A stretch of 64,000 bases of DNA, from contig NZ_SMOG01000004.1 in assembly GCF_004353895.1 (NCBI RefSeq), positions 1-64,000 on the forward strand, in the 5' to 3' direction. Position numbers and translations under genes: made by a program. The first letter of the stretch is position 1, and the number at the start of each line of letters is the position of its first letter. Below are positions 49,087 through 57,715 of this stretch, one piece after another. Below the pieces are notes generated by a model. That model ran no database searches, had not been told where the DNA came from, and saw only the letters and a list, made by a program, of their open reading frames with translations. The stretch comes from Candidatus Syntrophosphaera thermopropionivorans. GTDB lineage: Bacteria; Cloacimonadota; Cloacimonadia; Cloacimonadales; Cloacimonadaceae.

Positions 49087-50082
49087 TTACTCCGGAAGAA
49101 TAGGCATAACTATCAAATGCAGAAGTAGTTCTATGGTCAGCAAGATAAAGGCAATCCAAAGTAGAGGCATAAACTTTTCTGACCATATATAATGAATTTG
49201 AATCTGGTAAGTGGTCTTTTCCAGCTTATCTATCTTATCCATAATTTGTTGTAATTGTGCTTTATTTCCTGCTTGGGCAGCTTTTCCCGTTCCTGTAATC
49301 TCAGCAACTGCATTAAGAGTATTCATATCCAGTTCTACTTGCATTTTTCTATAGTAAGTACCAAGTAAGGGGTCTTCAATAGGGTAATCTACCAAGCCAT
49401 TTGTTCCTACTCCTATAGGATAGACCTTTATTCCATAAGCTTTTGCCATTTTAGCTGCCGTTAGGGGGTCTATTTCTCCTGTGTTACTAACGCCATCGGT
49501 TATTAGAATGATAACTTTACTTTTTGCAGTGCTGTCTTTAAGTCTGGCTACTGCTTTGGCAAGACCGACTCCAATAGCGGTAAAAGATGCTTCTTTATTG
49601 ACCTGAAGGCGGTCAAGTTGTTCTAAAATAGCTTCATGGTCAAAAGTTAAAGGACTCTGGGTTAGAGCATATTCTGAAAATGCTACTAAACCAAAACGGT
49701 CATTAGGTCTTTTTTTAATGAAGTCTTTTGCTACATTAACTGCTGCACCTAATCTATTTTGAGGAGCAAAATCCATAGCCAGCATAGAGCCACTGATATC
49801 TATAGCAAGAACAATATCTACACCTTTTTGACTGATATCTCGTGTTCCATAACCCCAGCGGGGTTGAGCTATAGCCAGAATTAAACATACAAAGATTAAA
49901 CTTCTTAAAATGGGGAAAAGGTATTTCCAGAACTTGTTTTCTCCTTTTATCTGTTTAAGAAGAGGCAAACGCGTAAATGGTAATCGCAGTTTATGTGGTT
50001 TCTGGATTTTAAATTGATACCAGAGGAACAAAGGTACTATAATTAGAGCTATTAACCACCAGGGACGAGCAAAACTAAGCAT
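49087..50082 (-). CDS. batA: BatA-like von Willebrand factor A membrane protein
   Basis: A VWA protein of about 331 residues. I start it at ATG 50082 because GGAGG lies 8 nt before it; an ATG at 50103 would add seven residues but has no visible ribosome binding site. Two helices at the N-terminus, the metal site DISGS (LAIDISGSMLAMDF), LITDGVSNTGE, and a final membrane helix are all present. It overlaps the upstream gene by 8 bp. The domain probably faces the periplasm and binds partners in a metal-dependent way. Confidence 0.9.
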   Translation of the reverse strand: MLSFARPWWLIALIIVPLFLWYQFKIQKPHKLRLPFTRLPLLKQIKGENKFWKYLFPILRSLIFVCLILAIAQPRWGYGTRDISQKGVDIVLAIDISGSMLAMDFAPQNRLGAAVNVAKDFIKKRPNDRFGLVAFSEYALTQSPLTFDHEAILEQLDRLQVNKEASFTAIGVGLAKAVARLKDSTAKSKVIILITDGVSNTGEIDPLTAAKMAKAYGIKVYPIGVGTNGLVDYPIEDPLLGTYYRKMQVELDMNTLNAVAEITGTGKAAQAGNKAQLQQIMDKIDKLEKTTYQIQIHYIWSEKFMPLLWIAFILLTIELLLHLIVMPILPE

Positions 50083-50995
50083 GCTCAATTCCTCCATGAG
50101 CAAGCTTTTGTTGTGCTTCTACTAATTCAAAAGATTGCACCCAGGACCTCAACCAGTTCTCATATTCCTCTATTTCTTCTTGGGAGGGAATATATTTGGC
50201 AAATTTAACTTTATCACAGTATTTCAGGAAATTCAGGACTTCCTGACTGCTGGCAATATATAAGCGTTCGGCAACTTGTTGTATTTCTGAAGTGGTCATT
50301 TCCACAGCTGGGAAACGATATTTCCGTTCTAAAAATTGTCGTAGAATTAAGGAAAGCTCATAATGATGACGGATATATTCACCTTTCTGGATTAAATTCT
50401 GGGACAAAAGTTCATCCAATTGTTTTAAAGCTATTTTCCAGGGAGGGTCCAGAGAAGTAGAAGATGGAATGGTTTCCTTTACTGTGGAATCTTTTCCGCC
50501 TCTGTTTCTTCTATTTAGAATCAAGTAGATAATTCCCACAATGATGAATGCAATTAATAGATAGTATACCCAGATAGGTAATTGCAGTGGGTATTTAGCT
50601 AAAGGTTTGATATCAACCAGGGTGGTATCATTTTCAGCTCTAACGGGAATCACTATAACCCGGAAGGCATCTGTGAAATAAGTTTGCCCATCTGAAATTT
50701 CCGGGATTACTTGCAATTTAGGGAAACTCAGTGAACCAGTTAGTATAGGAACAATAGTGAGCTGTAACCAGGTTTTTCCGGAAGGCTCCTTCTTTTTTTC
50801 TACTTCAATGATTTTAAAGGAAGTTAATGTGTCTGGAACAACTACACTTTTTAAAGGAACATCAGCGTAGATTTGTAGTTGAAAACGGTCTCCTACATTC
50901 AGGTTATCATCATTAACCAATTTTTGTTGGATAGTAACAGCAGAAAGATAGCTTATAAAAAGCAATATTAGAGCTAAAGGTAGGATTTTTTTCAT
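50075..50995 (-). CDS. DUF4381-like membrane protein of the Bat operon
   Basis: A 306-residue protein with a signal peptide (LALILLFISYLSA), a periplasmic beta domain (~25-135, FQLQIYADVPLKSVVVPD), one membrane helix (~148-168, VYYLLIAFIIVGIIYLIL), and a cytoplasmic helical domain with the motif LILRQFLERKYRFPA. This resembles the small membrane gene (DUF4381 or batI-like) between DUF58 and batA. ATGA overlap with DUF58. Its function is unknown, but it is a regular member of these operons. Confidence 0.75.
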   Translation of the reverse strand: MKKILPLALILLFISYLSAVTIQQKLVNDDNLNVGDRFQLQIYADVPLKSVVVPDTLTSFKIIEVEKKKEPSGKTWLQLTIVPILTGSLSFPKLQVIPEISDGQTYFTDAFRVIVIPVRAENDTTLVDIKPLAKYPLQLPIWVYYLLIAFIIVGIIYLILNRRNRGGKDSTVKETIPSSTSLDPPWKIALKQLDELLSQNLIQKGEYIRHHYELSLILRQFLERKYRFPAVEMTTSEIQQVAERLYIASSQEVLNFLKYCDKVKFAKYIPSQEEIEEYENWLRSWVQSFELVEAQQKLAHGGIEHA

Positions 50996-51888
50996 CTGCC
51001 TTCTCTTAATCTTCTTCTCCTTTGTTCAAAGAAAGTTCTAAGAGCCTTGATATGCGAATCCATACTTCTTAGCATTATGTAATCAACCTTCATTTTAGCC
51101 AAGTCTTTAGTGAGGTCTTCCTGTTGTTTAGAAACTCTTGCCTCATATGCTTTTTGGATAGATGTGACAGAAGTATTACAATAAAGAGTGTCTCCTGTTT
51201 CCGGGTCGTAAAGATTTAGGACTCCCGCATCAGGTAATTTTAATTCTGCCTCATCCAGAATCTGGATAGCGATTACATCATGCTTTTGTGCCAGGATTTC
51301 CAGAGGTTTATTATAGCCACTATCCATAAAATCTGAAAGGATAAAAACCACAGACCGTTTTTTGAGAATATGATTGGCAAAGGTTAGGGCTTCCAGTATG
51401 GAAGTATTTTTATGTTCTGGTTCAAGATAGAGCACATCTCTTAAAATCTCCAAGGCTTTATTGCTACCTTTGCGAGCAGGCAGATACTTTTCCAGCTGGT
51501 CGGAAAACATTATCAGCCCTACTTTATCATTATTGGAAAGAGCGGAAAAGGAAAGTAGAGCAATGATTTCTGCTACCCGTTCTTGTTTTTTTGGTTGCAC
51601 CGTGCCAAATTGCATAGAAGCTGATACATCAACGATAAAGAAGACATTTAGCTCCCTGGTTTCGGTATATTTTTTAACATAGGGTGCACCTAAACGAGCT
51701 GAAACATTCCAATCAATATCCCGATAATTATCTCCAGCTTGATATTCACGGACTTCAGCAAATTCCAGACCCTGCCCTTTAAAGCTGGAACGATATTCTC
51801 CACTAAAGATTTCATTAACCAGATTCTTGGTTCGGATTTCCAGTTTCCCAATCCGAGCAAGAATCTCTGCAGGTGTGGGGGAAGACAT
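50992..51888 (-). CDS. DUF58-domain protein, MoxR-associated
   Basis: A 298-residue cytoplasmic DUF58 protein. The family core EVREYQAGDNYRDIDWNVSARLG is visible near residues 46-68 as EVREYQ and DIDW, followed by a degenerate VWA-like domain with DVSAS (FFIVDVSASMQFG). Such proteins regularly follow moxR, which is 12 bp upstream. They are thought to be clients or adaptors of the MoxR AAA+ ATPase. Confidence 0.9.
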   Translation of the reverse strand: MSSPTPAEILARIGKLEIRTKNLVNEIFSGEYRSSFKGQGLEFAEVREYQAGDNYRDIDWNVSARLGAPYVKKYTETRELNVFFIVDVSASMQFGTVQPKKQERVAEIIALLSFSALSNNDKVGLIMFSDQLEKYLPARKGSNKALEILRDVLYLEPEHKNTSILEALTFANHILKKRSVVFILSDFMDSGYNKPLEILAQKHDVIAIQILDEAELKLPDAGVLNLYDPETGDTLYCNTSVTSIQKAYEARVSKQQEDLTKDLAKMKVDYIMLRSMDSHIKALRTFFEQRRRRLREGR

Positions 51889-51900
51889 AGATTGAATCCT

Positions 51901-52887
51901 TTAAGGGACCTCTATCTCTTCAAATATGCGGGTGATTATATCTTCTGTACTAACCTGTTCTGCTTCAGCTTCATAGGAAAGGATAATACGATGTCTTAAG
52001 ACATCTTTGCCTATGGCTTTTATATCATCGGGGATAACATAAGCTCGATGTTCCAGATAAGCATTAGCTTTAGCAGCACGAGCAAGAAAGATTGTAGCTC
52101 TCGGGGAAGCTCCATATTGTATCAAGCCAGTTAATGATGATATACGAGGATAGCGTTGGGGATAACGTGTTGCCTGTACCAGATTGAGGATATAATGCTT
52201 TAACCTTTCTTCCATATACAAATCAGCTAATATCTCTCGCATATAATCTAAATCTGAAGGTTTAAGCACCGGATGAACTCTAAGTTCTCGTTCTACTACC
52301 ATCCTTTCAAGGATTACCTTTTCTTCTTCCAGATTGGGATATTTAATCTTGAGCTTCATTAAAAAGCGGTCAACCTGAGCTTCAGGCAAAGGATAAGTCC
52401 CTTCCTGTTCTATGGGATTTTGTGTTGCCATAACGAAAAAAGGACGAGGTAGAGGGTAGGTGGTATCTCCAATAGTCACCTGTCGTTCTTGCATAGCTTC
52501 CAGTAAAGCAGATTGAACTTTGGCAGGAGCACGATTTATCTCATCTGCAAGAATGAAATTAGCAAAGATGGGTCCTTTTTTAGTAGTGAATTCACCCGTT
52601 TTTTGATTGTATATTAAAGTGCCAGTTATATCAGCAGGAAGCAGGTCAGGTGTGAATTGAATTCGTTTAAAAACGCAATCAAAAGCCTGAGCTAAAGTGC
52701 TTATTATTAGTGTCTTTGCCAGACCGGGAACTCCCTCTAATAGAATATGACCATTAGCTAAAAGTCCAATTAATAAACGATTGATTATAGCATCCTGTCC
52801 TACGATTACTTTGGCAATCTCAGTTCTTAAATTATCAAGTAGCGCTGAACTCGTTGCCACTCTAAAGTTTAACTCTTGAATATCCAT
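51901..52887 (-). CDS. moxR: MoxR-family AAA+ ATPase
   Basis: A 328-residue AAA+ chaperone-like ATPase and first gene of the Bat operon. Walker A is GVPGLAKT, Walker B is FILADEINRAP, and the sensor region ATQNPIEQEGTYPLPEAQ and the arginine DRFLMKL are typical of MoxR. It probably remodels or loads metal-dependent VWA partners (BatA, BatB, DUF58). A GC-rich hairpin (52917-52945) lies 30 bp before the start and may attenuate read-through from rpmB. Confidence 0.94.
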   Translation of the reverse strand: MDIQELNFRVATSSALLDNLRTEIAKVIVGQDAIINRLLIGLLANGHILLEGVPGLAKTLIISTLAQAFDCVFKRIQFTPDLLPADITGTLIYNQKTGEFTTKKGPIFANFILADEINRAPAKVQSALLEAMQERQVTIGDTTYPLPRPFFVMATQNPIEQEGTYPLPEAQVDRFLMKLKIKYPNLEEEKVILERMVVERELRVHPVLKPSDLDYMREILADLYMEERLKHYILNLVQATRYPQRYPRISSLTGLIQYGASPRATIFLARAAKANAYLEHRAYVIPDDIKAIGKDVLRHRIILSYEAEAEQVSTEDIITRIFEEIEVP

Positions 52888-52916
52888 CTATTCTCCTGAT
52901 TTTCTCTTAGATAAAT

Positions 52917-52945
52917 ATCGGGAACAGGATAGTCCTATTCCCGAT
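52917..52945 (-). terminator. Terminator/attenuator between rpmB and moxR
   Basis: ATCGGGAA (52917-52924) pairs with TTCCCGAT (52938-52945). An inner AGGA/TCCT stem is separated by one mismatched pair. On the minus strand ATTTAT follows, a weak U-run. It lies downstream of rpmB and upstream of moxR. Confidence 0.5.
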
Positions 52946-52997
52946 GTAGCACAATTGGCATTGTTTATTTAACTGTAGTGCAGTATGGTTAATCTTA

Positions 52998-53189
52998 TTA
53001 AACAACCTTATGGACTTTATTTGTCTTAAGACAGGAAGAACAAACTCTTATTTTCTTGACCTCGCCATCAACGACAGCCCGGACAAGATGTAAATTAGGA
53101 TAAAAACGGCGCTTAGTTGCATTCAAGGCATGACTGCGAAGATTACCAACCTGAGCCTTTTTTCCACATATATCACATACTTTTGACAT
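52998..53189 (-). CDS. rpmB: Ribosomal protein bL28
   Basis: A 63-residue large-subunit protein. Four cysteines in two pairs (CDICG near 5-9 and CSSCL near 51-55) show the zinc-binding form of bL28. The body [19 protein letters not shown] is typical. GGATGGTGAAAG precedes the ATG. It is transcribed between the kinase gene and moxR on the minus strand. Having a zinc ribbon means a second zinc-independent copy may exist elsewhere; none is seen here. Confidence 0.95.
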   Translation of the reverse strand: MSKVCDICGKKAQVGNLRSHALNATKRRFYPNLHLVRAVVDGEVKKIRVCSSCLKTNKVHKVV

Positions 53190-53320
53190 CTTTCACCATC
53201 CAAATTGATTTCTTTTTTCCATCTTTTTATTAATGCTTTTTTTGACAAGATTTTATTTAAATTCTATGAATTACCTTTATAGTATGTTAAAAATTAGGTT
53301 TCTCCGAAAAGTTTTTGTCT

Positions 53321-54439
53321 CTATAAATTATGTTGTTGTGGAAGGCGAATATCAAAACGAGCACCGTGAGGTTGCACTGGTGTGTATTCTATTCTACCTT
53401 TATGTTCTTGAACAAGTTTTTGACAGATAGAAAGCCCCAGACCTGTGCCAGTAGGTTTATTATAGCTTATAAAGGGTTTAAATAAGTCATCTACAATAGC
53501 AGGAGGGACACCCGGTCCATCATCTATCACACTTATCTGTAACCAGTTTGAGGATAAATTAGCCATTATTTTTATAGTGCCCTTAGTACTGATGGCTTCT
53601 GAACTATTACGAATGAGGTTGATAATAGTGCGTCGGATGCGTTCCTCATCAAAATAAACCGGCTCGTTACACTTATTTTCTATGACCAATTCAATATTTC
53701 TGCTTTTTAGTGAAGGACCATAGGTATCTTCTATATCTTTTAAAAATTTAACCATATCTACTTTCTGAATTATAAGATGATTGGGATTGCCTTTAATATA
53801 ATCCAGCGTTTCCTGTAAAAGCTCATCTATCAATTTAGCTTGTTTAATTATGCCTTGAGTCAATTCTTCTGCTTCAGGGAAAAGGGTCTCTATTAACTGA
53901 GCATTTAAACTAATAATGGTGAGAGGAGATTTGATATCGTGTATTATCTTGCTGGTTGCTTTTCCTATAGCTGTTAAACGGTTTTTCTGTATCATTTCAC
54001 TAAGAGCACCAGCAAATCTTTCATTCGTTAATCTGAGTCTTTCAGAAAGAGCTCGTACCAGATTTAACATAATATTAGGATGGGAGAAGCAAAGCCTCTG
54101 GAATTCTTCTTCAGGAATTTCAAGTAATTCAGTGTCTTCCAGAGCAATGGCATTTGCACTGCGAGGTTCTTCATTTAGAAGACTCATTTCGCCAAAGAAT
54201 TCTCCTTCTTCCATAACGGTTAAAGGAGCGATAGGAGGTTCAGAATGTTCAACCTCCTTTTCAATTTCTATTTTACCTTTGAGAATTACATATAGACAGG
54301 AGCCTTCTTCCTTTTCTCGCAGTATCTTATCGCCTTTTTTAAATTTGACGGTCCTTAATTGCTGTTTAATATCATTAACAATAATGTCATCAATCCCATC
54401 AAAAAGACCGATTATTTTTTTCTTGCTTTCTTTCTTCAT
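53321..54439 (-). CDS. Histidine kinase with N-terminal cyclic-nucleotide-binding-like domain
   Basis: A 372-residue soluble sensor kinase. Residues ~12-125 form a cNMP-binding-like beta roll (GEFFGEMSLL at 79-88; PRSANAIA at 92-99, with Arg and Ser in the phosphate-binding place). The dimerisation/phosphoacceptor segment has H167 in IIHDIKSPLTI. The HATPase domain has NLIRNSSEA, DDGPGVP and GTGLGLSI. No membrane segment is present. No response regulator gene lies beside it, so it is an orphan. It may sense an internal small molecule or redox state. Confidence 0.9.
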   Translation of the reverse strand: MKKESKKKIIGLFDGIDDIIVNDIKQQLRTVKFKKGDKILREKEEGSCLYVILKGKIEIEKEVEHSEPPIAPLTVMEEGEFFGEMSLLNEEPRSANAIALEDTELLEIPEEEFQRLCFSHPNIMLNLVRALSERLRLTNERFAGALSEMIQKNRLTAIGKATSKIIHDIKSPLTIISLNAQLIETLFPEAEELTQGIIKQAKLIDELLQETLDYIKGNPNHLIIQKVDMVKFLKDIEDTYGPSLKSRNIELVIENKCNEPVYFDEERIRRTIINLIRNSSEAISTKGTIKIMANLSSNWLQISVIDDGPGVPPAIVDDLFKPFISYNKPTGTGLGLSICQKLVQEHKGRIEYTPVQPHGARFDIRLPQQHNL

Positions 54440-54469
54440 TATCCACTTACCCTTGAATTATCCTATAAT

Positions 54470-54500
54470 CTAAAATAATATTCTTAGCCCTTGCGTCAAT
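54470..54500 (-). promoter_or_regulatory. FCB-type promoter of the histidine kinase gene
   Basis: On the minus strand, ATTG (54500-54497), 19 nt, TATTTTAG (54477-54470). It also reads TTGACG-N16-TATTTT. The -10-like element ends 30 bp before the start codon. Confidence 0.5.
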
Positions 54501-54580
54501 ATTTTTTTAACCACCCAGTACAAGTTAATAATAAACCTGGATTTAAGTATTCATAATATATATAGAGATAGTGGATTACC

Positions 54581-55762
54581 TCACATATTATCCAGTTGTC
54601 GCTCTAAATTCTCTCGGATTTGATTAAGAATTTCTTCATCTGGAATAAATTGAACTTTTACCGGTTCTAACATTTTAAAACCACATCCACTATCATCTCC
54701 CAGCATTTTATGGAGCATAGGAACGCTTTGTCCACTCCAACCATAAGAACCGAAAGCGAGACCAATTCTATCTTTTGGAGCCAGACATTGCAGATAGCTC
54801 ATAAAAGCAGCGACGGTTGGAAGAATAGAGCTATTGATAGTAGGAGAGCCGACGCAGATATATTTGGCATCCATAACCTCTGTCATAATATCCGAGATAT
54901 GAGTTAATTGTAGGTTTTGTAACTTAGCTTTAATGCCTTTATTTTCAAAAGCTTGAGCTATAGCATAAGCAATGATTTCTGTGGATTTCCACATAGTGTC
55001 GTAAATTACCAGGGCTTTTTGGTTATCTGTGATGTTATTTGACCAGAGGTTATAAGCATTTAATATTTCAGGAAGATGTTCTGTCCAGATTAAACCGTGA
55101 CTGGGAGCTATCATATTTATTTCAAGAGAGGAAACAGCTTCCATCACTTTTTGCACTTGTTTGGAATAAGGAAGGACAATATTGGCATAATATTTTTTAG
55201 CTTCTTCCAGCACTATATCCAGAGGAAAATCACTTTCAACTCTTTCATTAGAAGCTATATGCTGTCCAAATGCATCATTAGAAAAAAGTAGTTTTTCTTG
55301 CGGACAATAGGTTACCTGATTATCAGGCCAATGAACCATAGGTGTAGTTAGAAAAGTAAGGTCATTTTTCCCTATATTTATACTATCACCACTTTTTATT
55401 TCCTGAAAATTCCAATCCTGATGATAATGCAATTTCAGACCTTTGATAGCGCTGGCATTGGTGTAAATCTTTGCTTCAGGAATAATTTTCATAAGTTGAG
55501 GAAGACCACTGGAATGGTCCATTTCAATATGATTCTGGACGATAATATCAATTTTATGCGGATCAATAATATCACTTATCCGAGCGAGCATCTCATCAAA
55601 AAGGTAGTACTTAACATTATCTATCAGCGTAACCTTCTCATCTATTAAAAGATAAGCATTATAAGTGGAACCTCTGGGGGTGATATAACCGTGAAAATTG
55701 CGTAAATTCCAATCTATTGCTCCAACCCAATAGATATTATCTTTCAATTTATAGGCTTTCAT
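54581..55762 (-). CDS. Flavodiiron protein (O2/NO reductase)
   Basis: A 393-residue flavodiiron protein. The metallo-beta-lactamase-like domain has the diiron motif HIEMDH (H78, E80, D82, H83), later ligands including D in FSNDAFGQH, and APSHG. The C-terminal flavodoxin domain (~250-393) starts ALVIYDTMWKSTEIIA and binds FMN. It reduces O2 to water or NO to N2O with electrons from rubredoxin or a similar donor, which suits an anaerobe with Bat genes nearby. No rubredoxin gene is adjacent. AAGGAG precedes the ATG. Confidence 0.94.
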   Translation of the reverse strand: MKAYKLKDNIYWVGAIDWNLRNFHGYITPRGSTYNAYLLIDEKVTLIDNVKYYLFDEMLARISDIIDPHKIDIIVQNHIEMDHSSGLPQLMKIIPEAKIYTNASAIKGLKLHYHQDWNFQEIKSGDSINIGKNDLTFLTTPMVHWPDNQVTYCPQEKLLFSNDAFGQHIASNERVESDFPLDIVLEEAKKYYANIVLPYSKQVQKVMEAVSSLEINMIAPSHGLIWTEHLPEILNAYNLWSNNITDNQKALVIYDTMWKSTEIIAYAIAQAFENKGIKAKLQNLQLTHISDIMTEVMDAKYICVGSPTINSSILPTVAAFMSYLQCLAPKDRIGLAFGSYGWSGQSVPMLHKMLGDDSGCGFKMLEPVKVQFIPDEEILNQIRENLERQLDNM

Positions 55763-55812
55763 TTTGAATCTCCTTTTTTGGAATCTTTTATACGATATAA
55801 ATACCTACTATT

Positions 55813-55844
55813 ATAGTATATACTTTTTAACACAGGTTTGCAAA
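55813..55844 (-). promoter_or_regulatory. Putative promoter of the flavodiiron gene
   Basis: On the minus strand TTTG (55844-55841), 20 nt, TATACTAT (55820-55813). It also reads TTGCAA-N17-TATACT, close to a classical sigma-70 site, about 50 bp before the start codon. Confidence 0.4.
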
Positions 55845-55852
55845 AATAAACT

Positions 55853-56656
55853 TCATTTCTGGCAAACAGGACAAAAATAAGTGCTTCGTCCACCTTGTTT
55901 TATTTTCTGGACAGGATGTCCCTGGGGACAAGAGGTTTTTTGATAGATTTGTAAAAAATTCTGGAACTCACCTTTTTTATCATCAATCCTCCGATAATCC
56001 GATATGGAGGTTCCATTTTTCTCTATGGCTTCGTTAAGGACAGTCTTAGTTGTTTTTATAAGTTTGGAAAGCCTTTGGGAAGAAAGAGAAGAAGCAGGAG
56101 TTTCAGGATTGATTTTAGCCCGATAAAGAATCTCATTAGCATAGATATTTCCCAGTCCAGCAATGATTTTTTGGTCCATTAAGATATTTTTTATAGGTGC
56201 TTTCCGACCCTTAAGAGCTTTTTGCAAATAAGAAAGATTAAAATCCTCAGATAGTGGTTCAACACCAAGTTCAGGCAAGTAGGCAGGGATATTTTTAGTT
56301 GGACAAAGGACAATTTTTCCGAAGGTGCGGATATCTATAAAGTGTATTTTTTCTTTTTCTGATAAGCGAAAACAGGCTCGTTCGTGTTCAGGATGATTAG
56401 CTATGGTATTGTCCCGCACCAATTTTCCAGTCATTCCGAGATGAATGATAATCGTATTCTCATTTGTTAGATGGATAAGGATAAATTTTCCGCGTCTTTC
56501 AAGACCTATAATCTTTGCAGGAAAGGGAGTTGAGGTTAACTCTTTGTCCCACAATAAAGTGTGAGAATGATAACAATCCAATCCCTCTATCTGTTTATCC
56601 TTTAGTTCATTTTCTAATTCATTTAAAATGGTTTGCACTTCTGGAAGCTCTGGCAT
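55853..56656 (-). CDS. mutM: Formamidopyrimidine-DNA glycosylase
   Basis: A 267-residue Fpg/MutM base-excision repair enzyme. The N-terminal catalytic Pro and Glu are in MPELPEVQT, after Met removal. HLGMTGKLV and GLGNIYANEIL (helix-two-turn-helix) are present. The C-terminal zinc finger is unusual: C243 in CPQGHP lacks the second Cys of CxxC, with His at 247, while C262 and C265 (FCPVCQK) are normal. A Cys3His site (C-x3-H) may replace Cys4. It removes oxidised purines such as 8-oxoguanine. Confidence 0.93.
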   Translation of the reverse strand: MPELPEVQTILNELENELKDKQIEGLDCYHSHTLLWDKELTSTPFPAKIIGLERRGKFILIHLTNENTIIIHLGMTGKLVRDNTIANHPEHERACFRLSEKEKIHFIDIRTFGKIVLCPTKNIPAYLPELGVEPLSEDFNLSYLQKALKGRKAPIKNILMDQKIIAGLGNIYANEILYRAKINPETPASSLSSQRLSKLIKTTKTVLNEAIEKNGTSISDYRRIDDKKGEFQNFLQIYQKTSCPQGHPVQKIKQGGRSTYFCPVCQK

Positions 56657-57240
56657 TTAATCTATTTCCTTAATATATAATTCTTATTTTTTTTACCTTT
56701 TAGAGCATAGCTCTATATTGGCAAGTTCTTTATGAGGTCAAATCTACCTTCTGAATATTTTTTATCTTTTGATGAATACTTGATTGCCTGCTTTTCTTGA
56801 GCTTATGTCCAATTTCGGACATGAGCTGGACATGAGCTGGACATAAGCTAGACATAAGCTGGACAAAAAGATGCAGATATCTTCCGGTACTACGGATGAA
56901 AAATAACCTTATAATATCCAGCTCCAAAGTGGCTGTCATAAACTATAAATTTATCCAGCGCCATAAAAATTATATATAATTATTATAAAGTTGTAAATCA
57001 TTGAATACAACAAATATATTTTTTAATTCCTTATTTATCATCTAATTCTAATCTTATGATGAAAAAATTATATTAAATTGCCTATAAAGTGCTTGAAGAG
57101 CTTGAAAGGATGAGAATAGCTTTATACCTTGGTTCTATGCTTTTTATTTGACAAAGAGTTAAAATCCAGAGATTGGTCTCAAAAATGGGGTTCAGAATTG
57201 TTATCTGAAAGGACTCAGGAATATAGTTAAAGGAGTTGCA
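56657..57240. other. Divergent intergenic region with 11-bp array
   Basis: A 584-bp AT-rich gap between the divergent mutM and NuoE-like genes. Apart from the repeat at 56799-56876, only a weak TTTG-N18-GAGATTGG promoter candidate (57147-57176) for the redox operon was noticed. AAAGGAG lies before the ATG at 57241. Confidence 0.5.
56799..56876. repeat. Array of GGACATRAGCT 11-bp repeats, copy 2
   Basis: Four 11-bp units run from 56817 to 56860 (GGACATGAGCT twice, GGACATAAGCT, and AGACATAAGCT with one change). They are preceded by an inverted unit AGCTTATGTCC (56800-56810) and a 6-nt loop, and followed by GATGCAG (56870-56876). The order matches copy 1 at 22208-22280. Confidence 0.85.
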
Positions 57241-57705
57241 ATGGAGCAAGACTTCATTTCTGTGGATGAAATATTGCAGGAATATGAGGGCAAAAAAGGT
57301 AATTTAATTCCAATATTACAGGCTGTTCAGCGTCAAAAAGGATATTTATCCAAATCGGATATACGCTATATCTCAGAAAAGATGCATATTCCCATTGCTG
57401 AAATCTATGGAGTGGTAACTTTCTATGCGATGTTTCGTCTGGAACCCCAAGGTGAACATATAATAAAAATTTGTAAAGGCACTGCTTGTCATGTGGCAGA
57501 TGCGGATAGTATAAAAGAAGCTGTAGTGGATTATTTAAAATTGGAAGAAGGAGAACAAACTACAGCAGATGGTAAATTTACCGTTATGGAAGTTGCATGT
57601 CTGGGCTGTTGCTCTCTTTCTCCAGTGATAATGATAGACCAGCAAACTTTTGGGAAACTCACCCCCAATTCCATACCGGGGATTTTGAGTCGGTTTAAGA
57701 AATAG
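57241..57705 (+). CDS. NuoE/HydC-like [2Fe-2S] subunit of a bifurcating complex
   Basis: A 154-residue thioredoxin-fold [2Fe-2S] protein. The cluster ligands are C78 and C83 (CKGTAC) with C120 and C124 (CLGCC), the NuoE/HydC pattern. YGVVTFYAMFRL in the middle is characteristic. It is the first gene of a three-gene operon (gap 10 bp). In complexes of the HydABC, NfnABC and StnABC type (Bfu family) this subunit sits beside the NuoF-like flavoprotein and relays electrons. No hydrogenase H-cluster subunit is present. Confidence 0.9.
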   Translation: MEQDFISVDEILQEYEGKKGNLIPILQAVQRQKGYLSKSDIRYISEKMHIPIAEIYGVVTFYAMFRLEPQGEHIIKICKGTACHVADADSIKEAVVDYLKLEEGEQTTADGKFTVMEVACLGCCSLSPVIMIDQQTFGKLTPNSIPGILSRFKK

Positions 57706-57715
57706 GTGAAAATAT

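Noticed and set aside
53242-53270. Plus-strand TTGACA-N17-TATGAA in the gap between rpmB and the kinase gene, with a 65-residue frame after it
   Set aside because: It would transcribe antisense into the 3' end of the kinase gene. The frame overlaps that gene, has no ribosome binding site and reads as low-quality hydrophobic sequence. AT-rich gaps give such matches by chance.
56730-56939. Minus-strand 69-residue frame across the 11-bp array
   Set aside because: Its sequence is generated largely by the repeat units; no ribosome binding site or family match.
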